Shown here one piece after another: positions 24,789-33,849 of a stretch of DNA of 64,000 nucleotides. The stretch covers positions 1,488,001 through 1,552,000 of the forward strand of contig NC_015559.1 of assembly GCF_000214215.1 (NCBI RefSeq), read 5' to 3'. Each line of letters opens with the position of its first letter. Position 1 is the first letter of the stretch. Position numbers and translations under genes: made by a program. Source of the DNA: Marinomonas posidonica IVIA-Po-181 (GTDB lineage: Bacteria; Pseudomonadota; Gammaproteobacteria; Pseudomonadales; Marinomonadaceae). Below the pieces are notes generated by a model that saw nothing but the letters and a program-made list of their open reading frames with translations, did no database searches and had not been told where the DNA came from.

Positions 24789-25907
24789 ATGGTAATGGCA
24801 ACAAGTTCTAGCTCAACCGCCACGCTTGGTTCGAAGAAAACAACTAAAGTGGGTTTTTTGCTACTTGATCATTTTACGATGATTGCATTAGCCTCTTCCA
24901 TTGAGCCATTACGCATGGCCAATCAATTGTCGGCGGACACGCTTTATAACTGGAGTCTTATCTCCGAGGACGGTCAGCCCGTTACTGCCAGTGATGGTTT
25001 AAGTCTAACGCCGGATCTGTCCATTTATGACAATGCCGATTTTGACTTAATCATAGTGGCTGGTGGCGTTGACATCACCCGAGCCTATACGGCTAAGCAA
25101 GCCTCCTGGTTATCAAAGCAAGCTCGCAAAGGAGTCACTATAGGTGGCATTTGTACCGGAGCCTATTTACTGGCTTATGCGGGTTTGTTGGATGGCTATC
25201 AATGCAGTGTGCATTGGGAGTGTTTGACGGCACTGCAAGAAATCTTCCCTAAGGTGAAATGCAATAATCGACTTTTCTCTTTAGATCGTGATCGGATAAC
25301 GTCCTCTGGCGGAACCGCCTCTATGGACATGTTGTTAACCATGATTGCTAAGCAGCATGGGCCGCGTTTATCGAATGCCATTTCAGACATGTTTATTTGT
25401 GAGCGAATTCGTCATGAGTCTGATCAGCAGCGTATGCCAATGCGTCAGTTTAGTACTGGTGGTGCAGGTGCGACCAAGTTGGTGGATGTGATTGAGTTGA
25501 TGGAAAATAACTTAGAAGAGCCTATTGAATTGGACGAATTGGCGACGTTTGTCGACGTCTCACGCCGCCAAATTGAGCGCATGTTTCATCGTCATTTAGA
25601 TTGCTCACCATCAAGGTACTATTTGAAACTTAGACTAGAGCGGGCTCGAAAATTGCTCAAGCAATCAAACATGTCGATTGTTGAAATCTCCATGGCGTGT
25701 GGCTTTATTTCAACACCGCATTTTAGTCGTTGTTATCGTAAGCACATAGGCGTATCACCACGAGATGAGCGTAAGCAGGCATGGAGCAATCAAGTGGAAG
25801 GGGATTTTCAATTGCTGAATGCTAGTGACGTGCTAAAAATGGCACACGCTCAAGAGGCTTTAGATCACTCTCATGCTGAGCCTAGCTATGGGTCTGTTGT
25901 GATGTAA
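24789..25907 (+). CDS. gbdR: AraC/GlxA-type activator of glycine betaine catabolism
   Basis: A 372-residue regulator with an N-terminal DJ-1/PfpI (GATase1-like) sensing domain (KVGFLLLDHFTMIALASSIEPLRMANQL, later GGICTGAYLLAYAGLL) and a C-terminal AraC DNA-binding domain (about residues 235-335) with two helix-turn-helix motifs (ELATFVDVSRRQIERMF and SIVEISMACGFISTPHFSRCYRKHIG). Length and wording match Pseudomonas GbdR, the activator of gbcA/gbcB that senses glycine betaine or dimethylglycine. Its place next to gbcAB supports this. ATGs at 24789 and 24795 are both possible starts. Confidence 0.88.
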   Translation: MVMATSSSSTATLGSKKTTKVGFLLLDHFTMIALASSIEPLRMANQLSADTLYNWSLISEDGQPVTASDGLSLTPDLSIYDNADFDLIIVAGGVDITRAYTAKQASWLSKQARKGVTIGGICTGAYLLAYAGLLDGYQCSVHWECLTALQEIFPKVKCNNRLFSLDRDRITSSGGTASMDMLLTMIAKQHGPRLSNAISDMFICERIRHESDQQRMPMRQFSTGGAGATKLVDVIELMENNLEEPIELDELATFVDVSRRQIERMFHRHLDCSPSRYYLKLRLERARKLLKQSNMSIVEISMACGFISTPHFSRCYRKHIGVSPRDERKQAWSNQVEGDFQLLNASDVLKMAHAQEALDHSHAEPSYGSVVM

Positions 25908-25938
25908 TGCATGACGTCCGTCTAAGTGATGGAAATTG

Positions 25939-25968
25939 AAAAGAGCTTCTATTTGATGAAGCTCTTTT
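25939..25968. terminator. bidirectional terminator between gbdR and the arnT-like gene
   Basis: AAAAGAGCTTC and GAAGCTCTTTT pair over 11 bases around an eight-base loop, followed by more T, between convergent genes. Confidence 0.88.
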
Positions 25969-25976
25969 TTTTGTGT

Positions 25977-27398
25977 TTAGGGCTGGCAAAATAGCAGTTT
26001 TTCTGTGGTAGATTGCCCTCTCTCTTGGCATGACCAGCGGGGGTAGTGGGTATGATCATCTTTAGCTTGGACAATGAAAAAAGTCTTGCTTTGATCAGGC
26101 AGCCAAGTATGGATGTCCGTCGAGCGCTTCTTTGCGCGACCAGCTGAATAATATTGTCCTGAGAATGGGCGTTTATGAAGATAGAAGAGATCGCTTTGTC
26201 CTGCTTCTGTCTGTTCCTGCCATTGTTTGAGCAGGTTGTGCTCTGATTTCACCTTGACCCACTGAAAGTGTAAAGCACTCACTAAGCCAATTAATAACAA
26301 AGGTGTGAAGAAACCGATTTTATAAAGCCTGTTGGGTAACGGGTGTTGTTGATGTAAATGCGTCAGCAATAACGCCATCGGAGGTAAGGCTGGCATGACA
26401 TAGCTAGCAAGGATGTTGCCAGCAAAGCTAAACAATAGCATAGGCGCCAACATCCATAGAAGCAGAAAGCTCGTTATGCCGTTTTCGCTTTGCTCAACAT
26501 CACGGTTTTCTTTGAGGTTTCGAATCCATTGGCAAATAAGCAGCGGGCTCCAAGGAAGCATGGCTAAGAAAGCGTAAATCCAGATAGTGCCTCGTGCTCT
26601 TTCGTGCGCCGAACCATATAAATCGCCCTGCCAGCCACTGACAATAAAGCGCTTAATGTGTTCGCCTACAAGGAAATAATTTAAGAAGCCGGGTGTTCGA
26701 TGCTCAGCAATGAGATACCAAGGCAACGCGATGATGATCATTAAAGCACTGCCATAGCCCCAAGGTAGACGATGCAAAATGTGTTTCCATCGACCATTTG
26801 GGATTAGCCAAAGGGTGAGGCTGATTCCGACAAGCACTATGGCAAGCGGGCCTTTTGAAAGCATGCCCAGTGCTAAACCGACGAAAAATAGATACCCCCA
26901 GATTTTATTCTTGCCATTCCAAGCTTGCCAGAAGCTGATCATACTAAGACTGATCGAAAACGTCAGAGCGGTGTCTGTCATGACCGCACCGCTTAATAGG
27001 ATGAAGGAGGTTGTCGAGGCTAGAACCGCCGCAGCACTTAAACCAAGCGTCTTGTTTTTATATTCATCACGAGCAAATTGATAAAGCAAAGCGATAATAC
27101 CAATTCCAACCAGCAAGTGTGGTATTCGCACGGCAAATTCGTTTACCCCAAACGCGGCGAATCCTAAACTGCTTAACCAAGTGAAAAGTGGCGGTTTACC
27201 CCAAAATGGAATGCCATAATCAAACATGGGGGTTACCCAGTTTCCTGTTTCAAACATGATACGGGCCATTTCCCCATATCTTGCTTCGGTGGTATCCATT
27301 AATGGGTAAAGGCCTAAGGAAGCAAAGCGTAGGCCAAGGCAAAGGGCCAAAAGCCAAATTAGGGTTTTACTAAGGCATGGGGGGTTGTGTTTTATCAT
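25977..27398 (-). CDS. ArnT-like membrane glycosyltransferase (PMT/GT-C family)
   Basis: A 473-residue polytopic protein. After the first membrane helix is the PMT-family motif YPLMDTTEARYGEMARIM (about residues 32-49) with the acidic catalytic residue, then GNWVTPMFDYGIPFWGKPPL, followed by about ten hydrophobic segments. ArnT and related enzymes move a sugar from polyprenyl phosphate to an acceptor, such as aminoarabinose to lipid A, on the periplasmic face. The protein is shorter than E. coli ArnT (about 550) and there are no arnA/B/D genes here, so another sugar or acceptor is likely. It overlaps the GT2 gene by four bases and lies opposite a two-component system. Confidence 0.85.
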   Translation of the reverse strand: MIKHNPPCLSKTLIWLLALCLGLRFASLGLYPLMDTTEARYGEMARIMFETGNWVTPMFDYGIPFWGKPPLFTWLSSLGFAAFGVNEFAVRIPHLLVGIGIIALLYQFARDEYKNKTLGLSAAAVLASTTSFILLSGAVMTDTALTFSISLSMISFWQAWNGKNKIWGYLFFVGLALGMLSKGPLAIVLVGISLTLWLIPNGRWKHILHRLPWGYGSALMIIIALPWYLIAEHRTPGFLNYFLVGEHIKRFIVSGWQGDLYGSAHERARGTIWIYAFLAMLPWSPLLICQWIRNLKENRDVEQSENGITSFLLLWMLAPMLLFSFAGNILASYVMPALPPMALLLTHLHQQHPLPNRLYKIGFFTPLLLIGLVSALHFQWVKVKSEHNLLKQWQEQTEAGQSDLFYLHKRPFSGQYYSAGRAKKRSTDIHTWLPDQSKTFFIVQAKDDHTHYPRWSCQERGQSTTEKLLFCQP

Positions 27399-28420
27399 CT
27401 TGCTGTTTCCGATTGCGTAAAAGTCGGCTCTGAGGTGGTTTCTTCCATTAGCACATATAAAGGGCGTTGCTTTGATTCAATAAACAGACGACCGACATAT
27501 TCTCCAAGGACGCCAATGGATAGGAGTTGAATGCCGCCTAAAAATAATATGATCAAAACGGTTGAAGGGTAGCCCACTACCGGGTCGCCCCAAACTAAGG
27601 TTTTAGTCAGAACCACCATGGCCATGACGAAGGTGAAAAAAGACGTGGTTAGTCCTGCTATGGTTGCCCAGCGTAAGGGTTTAGTGCTGAAAGAAGTAAT
27701 GCCTTCTAAGGCAAGGTGGATGAGTTTTGGGTAATTCCACTTTGTTTTGCCTGCCAGTCTAGGCTCTCGATCAAAGGTCATGACTTGGCGAGTAAACCCT
27801 GGCCAAGCCAGCAGGCCTTTCATAAAGCGTGTTCGTTCTGGCAAGGTGTTAATGACCTCGACCACCTTTTTGTCCATGAGGCGAAAGTCTCCCACATTTT
27901 CTGTTATGGGGGCGTCGCTGATATAAGACATAAAGCGATAGAAGCAATGAGCCGTTGTTCGTTTTAACCAGTTTTCCCCCTGTCTTTCTCGGCGTTGCAT
28001 TTCGATCACCTGAGCCCCCTGTTGCCAAGCTTCCACCATATCGGGGATGTATTCAGGTGGATCTTGAAGGTCGGCATCCAATAAGATGACGCATTGTCCC
28101 GAGGCGAATTTTAAACCGGCGCTTAAGGCGGCTTCTTTGCCAAAGTTTCGACTGAGCCTTAAACTGTGGATTTTGTGTGTAGGGTGTTGGAATTGACTGA
28201 CTAATTGCCAGCTAGAGTCTTGGCTACCATCATCCACATAGACGATTTCACATGATCTCTGTAGGGTTGATAAAGCATGACAGACTCGCTGATGACATTG
28301 CTCTAGAACATCGCTTTCATTTAAAAAAGGAATGATGACGGTGACGAAAGGGCCTTCTTGTTTCCCCACATTCACATCGGCTTTGGCATGCACAAAGTGC
28401 TGATAGGCAACCGCTCTCAT
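27395..28420 (-). CDS. polyprenyl-phosphate glycosyltransferase, GT2 (ArnC/GtrB/DPM1-like)
   Basis: A 341-residue enzyme. The GT-A catalytic region has D63/D64 in VYVDDGSQDSSW and D115/D117 in LLDADLQDPPE, followed by the typical RRERQGENWLKR and RFMKGLLAW stretches. Two membrane segments (about 240-262 and 275-297) near the C-terminus anchor it. It would load a nucleotide sugar onto undecaprenyl phosphate, supplying the ArnT-like enzyme encoded by the next, overlapping gene. It diverges from the response regulator gene at 28550. Which sugar is used cannot be told. Confidence 0.88.
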   Translation of the reverse strand: MRAVAYQHFVHAKADVNVGKQEGPFVTVIIPFLNESDVLEQCHQRVCHALSTLQRSCEIVYVDDGSQDSSWQLVSQFQHPTHKIHSLRLSRNFGKEAALSAGLKFASGQCVILLDADLQDPPEYIPDMVEAWQQGAQVIEMQRRERQGENWLKRTTAHCFYRFMSYISDAPITENVGDFRLMDKKVVEVINTLPERTRFMKGLLAWPGFTRQVMTFDREPRLAGKTKWNYPKLIHLALEGITSFSTKPLRWATIAGLTTSFFTFVMAMVVLTKTLVWGDPVVGYPSTVLIILFLGGIQLLSIGVLGEYVGRLFIESKQRPLYVLMEETTSEPTFTQSETAR

Positions 28421-28549
28421 AGTGTTTCCTCGGTTATGTTCATAATGAAGCCATACTAGTCAGGGGCTTGTCGTAAAAAGATGATTCACTATTTTTTCAT
28501 CTCTTTATGTCACAATGTGTTAAATGAAAAAGGCCAGAATTAAAATTGT

Positions 28550-29230
28550 ATGAAGTTACTGTTGGTGGAAGACCATAAAGACATTGCGGGGGTTATTTTT
28601 GATTTTTTTGAACTCAAAGGTGACGAATTGGATTATGCCAATAACGGTGAGCATGGCTACAATTTAGCTGTTACTGAGTCATACGATGTCATTATATTGG
28701 ATGTCATGTTGCCTAAAATGGACGGTTTAACTGTGTGTAAATCCTTGCGCGAGCAGGGTGTGGATACGCCTGTTTTGATGTTGACGGCACGTGATACGAA
28801 AGACGATATTTTGGCAGGCTTCGAAAGCTTAGCGGACGACTATTTAGTGAAACCCTTTGATTTGGATATTTTGGATTCTCGTATACAGGCGTTGGTTCGG
28901 CGGCAGAAAGGCAAAGTGGCGAACCGCGAACTGGTATTTGGGCAATTAAAACTCGATATGAATACTCGTATTTTGCAGCGTGAAGGGAGTCGTTACGCAT
29001 TAAATCCTTCGCAGTACACTATTTTAAGAGTGCTCATGCAAAATGCGCCTGATGTGGTGAGTAAGAATGAAATCTCTGATGCCCTGTGGGGCGATGAAGA
29101 ACCAGACAGTAAAGTATTGAGAAGCCATATTTATCAGTTGCGAAGTTTAATTGACCGACCATTTGAGCATGCTTATTTGCAGACAGTGTCGAAGGTGGGT
29201 TATCGGCTTGTTGTGGAAGGTCAAGAATGA
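28550..29230 (+). CDS. OmpR-family response regulator
   Basis: A 226-residue regulator with an N-terminal receiver domain (phosphoacceptor D51 in ILDVMLPKMDG, switch residues in LTARD, and K101 in YLVKPFD) and a C-terminal winged-helix Trans_reg_C domain ending SKVGYRLVVEG. It overlaps the following sensor kinase gene by four bases, so the two form one unit. Its position back-to-back with the ArnC/ArnT-like genes suggests that it controls envelope glycosylation, as PhoP or PmrA do elsewhere. That link is inferred from position. Confidence 0.92.
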   Translation: MKLLLVEDHKDIAGVIFDFFELKGDELDYANNGEHGYNLAVTESYDVIILDVMLPKMDGLTVCKSLREQGVDTPVLMLTARDTKDDILAGFESLADDYLVKPFDLDILDSRIQALVRRQKGKVANRELVFGQLKLDMNTRILQREGSRYALNPSQYTILRVLMQNAPDVVSKNEISDALWGDEEPDSKVLRSHIYQLRSLIDRPFEHAYLQTVSKVGYRLVVEGQE

Positions 29231-30480
29231 AGCGTATCAAAACCGCTAAGCAGTTAACCTTTACCTATTTCTCTATCGTTGCCTTTGCCATTATCGCTTT
29301 TCATTTTTCCATGTTTCAGTCAGTGATTGAAAATGTTGAAATGATCTACGCTGAAAATCGCATGGTGAAAGATAAAAATGTGGCCTTAGAGCGTTTGCAA
29401 GGAACAAGCTTAACCCATGTTTCCATTCCGCCTTTTTCTGAGGTGTATGTTGGTCAAGAAAACCTGCCATTGGGTGTGGTTCTTGATCCTAACATGACAG
29501 ATGATGTGACCTATGAGTTAGATGAGGCTTCTGATACGGATTTGGAAGTTTTCTCGATGCGCTCACAGGTAACCCTCAATGGGCAACAAAAGACCCTATA
29601 TATTATCCATTACGATGAGATTTATGAGAGCAGCGAAACGCAGATGTTTCATACGCAAAGTACTCAATTAATGCTTTCCTTGCTCTTGTTAGTGGTCAGT
29701 TTATGGGTCGTCATGCAAATTTCCATGCGCTTAACCAAGCCACTGTCACAGCTGTCTCAATTTTTAACGTCGAGGCGGCCAGATGATTTGACTCCGATTG
29801 CCTTGCCTGAAGGTGCGGCTACCCGTGAGGTGCATTTGTTGGTGGCCTGTATCAATGATTATCAGCAGCAAATTCAAGCACTAATTGAACGTGAGCGGGC
29901 ATTTAATCGTTATGCCAGTCATGAGCTTCGTACTCCTCTTATGGTGATGAAAGGGGCAGTCACTCTTCTCGGTAAGACAGATTCCCCGAGTTTTATTAAG
30001 CGCCAGCAGGTCAGGATGCACCAAGCTTGTCAGGAAATGGAGGATTATATTTCGACCTTGTTGTCTTTGACGCGAGAGGAAGACCTTTCCACTATACCAA
30101 AGCGCTCAGTCACACAAGCCGAGTTGGAAAGCATCAAACAAGCGCACATGGTTTACTTAACCGATGGTCAAGTGTCCGTCCAGATTCAGATGGAGAATAG
30201 GTTAGAAATTAAATTACCTGAGCCTGTTTTTCATATTCTGATAGGGAATCTGCTTAAAAATGCGATGGCGTCAACCGAGAAAGGGCGTATCGACATCCAA
30301 GTGGTGGGAAATCAAATTGACGTCATTGATACTGGTTGCGGTTTAAGTGGTAAACCCGGTGGCGAAAGTTATGGTCTAGGCTTGATGATTGTTCGTGATA
30401 TTTGTGTGAAATACGCGTGTGAATTTAGTTTGCAGGATAATGTTGGGCAAGGATGCACGGCCAGGTTGGTCTTTACCTAG
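29227..30480 (+). CDS. sensor histidine kinase
   Basis: A 417-residue inner-membrane kinase. Membrane segments at about residues 10-30 and 147-165 enclose a periplasmic sensor region of about 115 residues. A HAMP-like linker (MRLTKPLSQLSQFL) is followed by the HisKA domain with phospho-acceptor H232 (NRYASHELRTPL) and a compact HATPase domain with N-box (GNLLKNAM), DTGCGL and GLGLMIVRDI. It should phosphorylate the response regulator encoded just upstream. The periplasmic domain has acidic stretches (TDDVTYELDEASDTD), reminiscent of PhoQ-type cation or peptide sensing but not proven. Confidence 0.92.
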   Translation: MKRIKTAKQLTFTYFSIVAFAIIAFHFSMFQSVIENVEMIYAENRMVKDKNVALERLQGTSLTHVSIPPFSEVYVGQENLPLGVVLDPNMTDDVTYELDEASDTDLEVFSMRSQVTLNGQQKTLYIIHYDEIYESSETQMFHTQSTQLMLSLLLLVVSLWVVMQISMRLTKPLSQLSQFLTSRRPDDLTPIALPEGAATREVHLLVACINDYQQQIQALIERERAFNRYASHELRTPLMVMKGAVTLLGKTDSPSFIKRQQVRMHQACQEMEDYISTLLSLTREEDLSTIPKRSVTQAELESIKQAHMVYLTDGQVSVQIQMENRLEIKLPEPVFHILIGNLLKNAMASTEKGRIDIQVVGNQIDVIDTGCGLSGKPGGESYGLGLMIVRDICVKYACEFSLQDNVGQGCTARLVFT

Positions 30481-30495
30481 TGTATTTAAAAAGCC

Positions 30496-30536
30496 GATTG
30501 ATTAGATTCAGTTTTAGCATGAATCAATCAAGTTTT
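30496..30536 (+). terminator. weak terminator after the sensor kinase
   Basis: GATTGATT and AATCAATC form an eight-base AT-rich stem with a long loop, followed by AAGTTTTTTG. The stem is weak, so efficiency is doubtful. Confidence 0.4.
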
Positions 30537-30624
30537 TTGATGTTATTATGGCCTTATATCGTCCAGTATTCTTTTTGATAAGTGTTTTAAAAGAGATGGG
30601 TAAAGCTGTTTTGGGAGAGACAAT

Positions 30625-31626
30625 ATGAGTGACGCAATCCTTAAAAAAATACCATTAGACATGTTTTGGCCAACATTTGACCCTTTCTTGTTCTGTGCCT
30701 TTCACAATGATAATTACCCTCAAGCGAATGGTGAAATGGGGCCAGATGCGACCCTTGGCAATCGTCCATTAGGGCAAGACTTTGGTGGCATCGATGGTTG
30801 GCGCATGTATCACGGACGAAAAGTGCCAGGCTTTCCGGCACACCCACATCGTGGTTTTGAAACCGTCACCATTGTCAATAAAGGCTTTGTGGATCATGCA
30901 GACTCCATGGGGGCTGCCGGTCGTTATGGTCAGGGCGATACCCAATGGATGACCGCCGGTCAGGGCGTGCAGCATTCGGAAATGTTTCCCTTGTTAAACG
31001 AAACAGATCGCAATCCAGTTGAATTGTTCCAAGTCTGGTTGAATTTACCAAGCAAGAATAAAATGGTGCCTCCCCATTTCACCATGTTATGGAATGAAGA
31101 CACGCCAGTGTTGACGGAGAAAGACACACAAGGCTTTGAAACTAGCGTAAAAGTGATTGCTGGCCCGATTAGTGGCGTGCAACCAGCGCCGTGTCCACCT
31201 AATTCCTGGGCGGCTGAAGATCAGAACCAAGTGGCTATTTGGTTAATCGATTTGGCTGAACAAGCGGAATGGACTTTGCCTGCTGGCGCGGCTGGACTGT
31301 CTCGTACCTTGTATTTTTTTGAAGGGGATCAGGTCGCGTTAGACGATGTCTCCGTGTCTGTGAGTCAGGCGTTTGTGCTTCAAAGTGATGCGAGTGTGGT
31401 GTTAAGGAATTTGGGAAAAGCTGCTCGTTTTTTGATGTTGCAGGGGCGTCCTATCAATGAACAGGTTGAGCAGCATGGTCCTTTTGTGATGAATACCCGT
31501 GCTGAGTTGCAGCAAGCCTTTCAAGATTATCAGCGTACTCAATTTGGTGGTTGGCCTTGGCCACGTCACGATCAAGTGCATGATAAGAACAAGGGACGTT
31601 TTGCTGAACATGGTAAGTTAGATTAG
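30625..31626 (+). CDS. pirin-family cupin protein
   Basis: A 333-residue two-cupin protein. The N-terminal cupin carries the pirin metal motif PAHPHRGFETVTIV (about residues 73-86), then QWMTAGQGVQHSEM, and a C-terminal pirin domain (VSVSQAFVLQ...LMLQGRPINE). Bacterial pirins are iron-binding and some have quercetin 2,3-dioxygenase activity or modulate pyruvate metabolism and stress responses; function here is not fixed. A ribosome-binding site (GGGAGA) lies before the ATG. It is somewhat longer than most pirins (about 290). It stands alone between the kinase and gtrA-like genes. Confidence 0.85.
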   Translation: MSDAILKKIPLDMFWPTFDPFLFCAFHNDNYPQANGEMGPDATLGNRPLGQDFGGIDGWRMYHGRKVPGFPAHPHRGFETVTIVNKGFVDHADSMGAAGRYGQGDTQWMTAGQGVQHSEMFPLLNETDRNPVELFQVWLNLPSKNKMVPPHFTMLWNEDTPVLTEKDTQGFETSVKVIAGPISGVQPAPCPPNSWAAEDQNQVAIWLIDLAEQAEWTLPAGAAGLSRTLYFFEGDQVALDDVSVSVSQAFVLQSDASVVLRNLGKAARFLMLQGRPINEQVEQHGPFVMNTRAELQQAFQDYQRTQFGGWPWPRHDQVHDKNKGRFAEHGKLD

Positions 31627-31640
31627 GGCTTTTAGGGCTT

Positions 31641-32069
31641 TTAGGGTTTTATTTGGTGGTCACGGAAGACCCAGTAGCGTGACAGTGAATAGTTAACACA
31701 CATGCCGATGAATACTCCTGGCATCATGGCAAAGTATGGCCAAAGTGCCGTGAGTTCGTGATGATGTATAAATGGTTGAATTTTGATGAGTAAGAGATAG
31801 ACGCCAAGGTTTGGAATGAAGGCCATTAATGAACCGCTGAGGAATTGTAACCATTCCACCACAGCGGTTTTTTTATGTCTATTATCCGAAAAGGTAAAGT
31901 GCCGATTCCACCACCAGTTTGAGCTGGCGGCGACCCAGAAGGAAAGCCCTCTAGCAATTGTGTAAGGCAGGTATTGTGACAATAGAATCAAGCTGGTGAG
32001 ATCGACTAAGAAGCCAACGCCGCCCACCAAAGCAAAACGGCAATATGAGTGTTTTAAAATTCTGTTCAT
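31641..32069 (-). CDS. GtrA-family membrane protein
   Basis: A 142-residue protein with four hydrophobic segments and the GtrA pattern: RFALVGGVGFLVDLTSLILL at the start, WNRHFTFSD in the middle and NYSLSRYWVFRD at the end. GtrA proteins are thought to flip polyprenyl-phosphate sugars across the inner membrane. Together with the GT2 and ArnT-like genes about 3-6 kb away this could complete a lipid-linked sugar pathway, although it is separated from them by the two-component and pirin genes. It is divergent from the tautomerase gene. Confidence 0.85.
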   Translation of the reverse strand: MNRILKHSYCRFALVGGVGFLVDLTSLILLSQYLPYTIARGLSFWVAASSNWWWNRHFTFSDNRHKKTAVVEWLQFLSGSLMAFIPNLGVYLLLIKIQPFIHHHELTALWPYFAMMPGVFIGMCVNYSLSRYWVFRDHQIKP

Positions 32070-32149
32070 TGTGCGATTCTAATATCGCGCTCGTCAAAAA
32101 AAGATGAACACACGCCCAACCTCTAATGATGATACAAAGGAGAAATAGA

Positions 32150-32353
32150 ATGCCATACGTGAATATTCGCATCACCAATGAAGGCGTCACAAAGGAACAA
32201 AAGCAGGCTTTGATTAAAGGTGCGACGGATTTATTAGTGGATGTTTTGGGTAAAAATCCATCGACTACTGTGGTGGTGATTGATGAGGTTGAGACCGATA
32301 ATTGGGGGGTTGCAGGTGAGCAGGTGACGGAGCTGCGTAAGAAGAGCTCGTAA
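32150..32353 (+). CDS. 4-oxalocrotonate tautomerase family protein
   Basis: A 67-residue protein beginning MPYVNIRITNEG; after Met removal the catalytic Pro is the first residue. The rest (TKEQKQALIKGATDLLVDVLG..PSTTVVVIDEV) is typical of the small tautomerase subunits, which form hexamers. It starts after AAGGAGAAA; the frame extends upstream but the Met-Pro start is decisive for activity. It probably catalyses a keto-enol tautomerisation of an unknown substrate. It is divergent from gtrA and followed by a DMT transporter. Confidence 0.88.
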   Translation: MPYVNIRITNEGVTKEQKQALIKGATDLLVDVLGKNPSTTVVVIDEVETDNWGVAGEQVTELRKKSS

Positions 32354-32482
32354 TGTATTCATGCTAAAGTATTCATTCCTGAGTGGAATAAGCAAGATTC
32401 GTTTAATTCCTTTTACAAATAGTTGAGTTCATCGCATGCTAGCGCTTCGTTTATTTTCCCCTTCCTAATATCGAGCGTCAGT

Positions 32483-33370
32483 ATGTGGATTTTTATCACT
32501 CTTTTTGCGGCTGCATGTCAGTCTGCTAGAACCGCCTATCAAAATACCTTAGCTCGTGAAGCCGGATTTTTACATGCCACCATGGCTCGTTCTTTGTATG
32601 GTTTGCCTCTGGTGACTCTCTATTTATTAGCGGTTTGGTGGCTATTTGGAGGCGTTTCTCTGAATGGCACAATGACGTTTTGGTGGGCGGCTTCTGCCTG
32701 TGCCTTGGCACAAATATTCGCGACCTATTTTATGCTTCGAGCTTTTCAGTCAGGCAGTTATGCAATGGGCACTCTTTTGGCCAAGACAGAAGCCGTATTA
32801 GCCGCGCTGATTGGTTTGCCTTTGCTGCATTACACGCTGACCTTTGCTTCTTGGGTAGGCATTGGTCTAGGGGTGTTCGGCGCTGTGGTAATGACGGTAA
32901 AGTGGCGTAATGTTCGTCATGCTTATCGAGATGCTTCTCTGCTGTTTGGTTTGGCGAGCGGCTTGTGTTTTGCTATGACTTCCGTGATGGCGTCGATGGC
33001 AAGTCATGCTTTATCTGGCTCGATCATTACTTCTGCAGGTATAACTTTATGGTTTGTCTTGATTGTCCAGTCGGTCATTTTATGTTCACTCCAGATGGTG
33101 AAAATGCGTGATATTCAAGCGCCTTTTAAACACGAGTTTCGTTTAAGTTGCCAAGTTGGTGTACTGAGTTCGCTGGGGTCGATTGGTTGGTTTACAGGTT
33201 TTGCTTTGGTGAATCCTGCCTTGGTCAAAACCCTAGGACAAATCGAAATTCTAGGAACTTTGTACTATTCTAAGGTGCGTTTTTCAGAGAAGCTTAGCAA
33301 GCAACAATGGCTTGGTGGCACAATGATATTGATCAGTGTGATTCTCGTTGTGGCATCAACCGTAAAGTGA
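32483..33370 (+). CDS. EamA/DMT-superfamily transporter
   Basis: About 295 residues from the ATG at 32483, with about ten hydrophobic segments in two EamA repeats, the normal layout of drug/metabolite transporters. The first repeat has FFMLRAFQSGSYAMGTLLAKTEAV-like wording (seen as YFMLRAFQSGSYAMG), the second ends near EILGTLYYSKVRFSEKLSKQQWLG. An upstream start at 32423 would add a weakly hydrophobic extension and is less likely. Substrate is unknown; members export amino acids, metabolites or drugs. The VOC gene follows after seven bases and is probably co-transcribed. Confidence 0.82.
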   Translation: MWIFITLFAAACQSARTAYQNTLAREAGFLHATMARSLYGLPLVTLYLLAVWWLFGGVSLNGTMTFWWAASACALAQIFATYFMLRAFQSGSYAMGTLLAKTEAVLAALIGLPLLHYTLTFASWVGIGLGVFGAVVMTVKWRNVRHAYRDASLLFGLASGLCFAMTSVMASMASHALSGSIITSAGITLWFVLIVQSVILCSLQMVKMRDIQAPFKHEFRLSCQVGVLSSLGSIGWFTGFALVNPALVKTLGQIEILGTLYYSKVRFSEKLSKQQWLGGTMILISVILVVASTVK

Positions 33371-33377
33371 GGCAGTC

Positions 33378-33731
33378 ATGCAATCAACTAAGATACATTA
33401 TGTGGAATTACCAGCACGAGATCTTGAGCTTAATAAAGCCTTCTTTCGACAAGCGTTTGGTTGGGATTTTGAAGACTATGGCCAAGAATACAGCGCGTTT
33501 AAAAATGCTGGCCTAGACGGTGGATTTTTTCAGGCCGACTTTTGTTCGCGTCCGCAAACAGGGGCGGCATTGGTTGTCTTATACAGTGATGACCTAGAGA
33601 GTGCGGTGAATCATGTCGAGGCCGCTGGTGGCACCATAGAGCAGGTGATTTTTGAATTTCCGGGCGGTCGTCGCTTTCACTTCTTAGACCCTTGTGGCAA
33701 CGAATGGGCGGTATGGGGGCCCTTGGTGTAA
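33378..33731 (+). CDS. VOC-family protein (glyoxalase-like)
   Basis: A 117-residue single VOC module pair. It starts KIHYVELPARDLELNKAFFRQAFGWDFEDYG and ends FPGGRRFHFLDPCGNEWAVWGP, with candidate metal residues in the first strand (His), at VVLYSDDLE and in NEWAVW (Glu). Family members that look like this are called glyoxalase/bleomycin resistance-like and often have no proven reaction. It begins seven bases after the transporter gene and ends before the convergent asparaginase gene. Confidence 0.82.
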   Translation: MQSTKIHYVELPARDLELNKAFFRQAFGWDFEDYGQEYSAFKNAGLDGGFFQADFCSRPQTGAALVVLYSDDLESAVNHVEAAGGTIEQVIFEFPGGRRFHFLDPCGNEWAVWGPLV

Positions 33732-33849
33732 GTTGAATCGTTTCAGTCGAATAGTTTCAGTTTAAGAGTCTCGGTTGAATTGTCTAGGCGAAATGAGAAT
33801 TAGCCTGACGTTTTAAATGTGTGATTTTGAACGCCCGTCGTGTCATGCA

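Noticed and set aside
31623..31652. Short repeats GGGCTTTTAGGGCTTTTAGGGTTTTA near the pirin stop
   Set aside because: Only two to three units of a ten-base slip-type repeat; too short to call a functional array.
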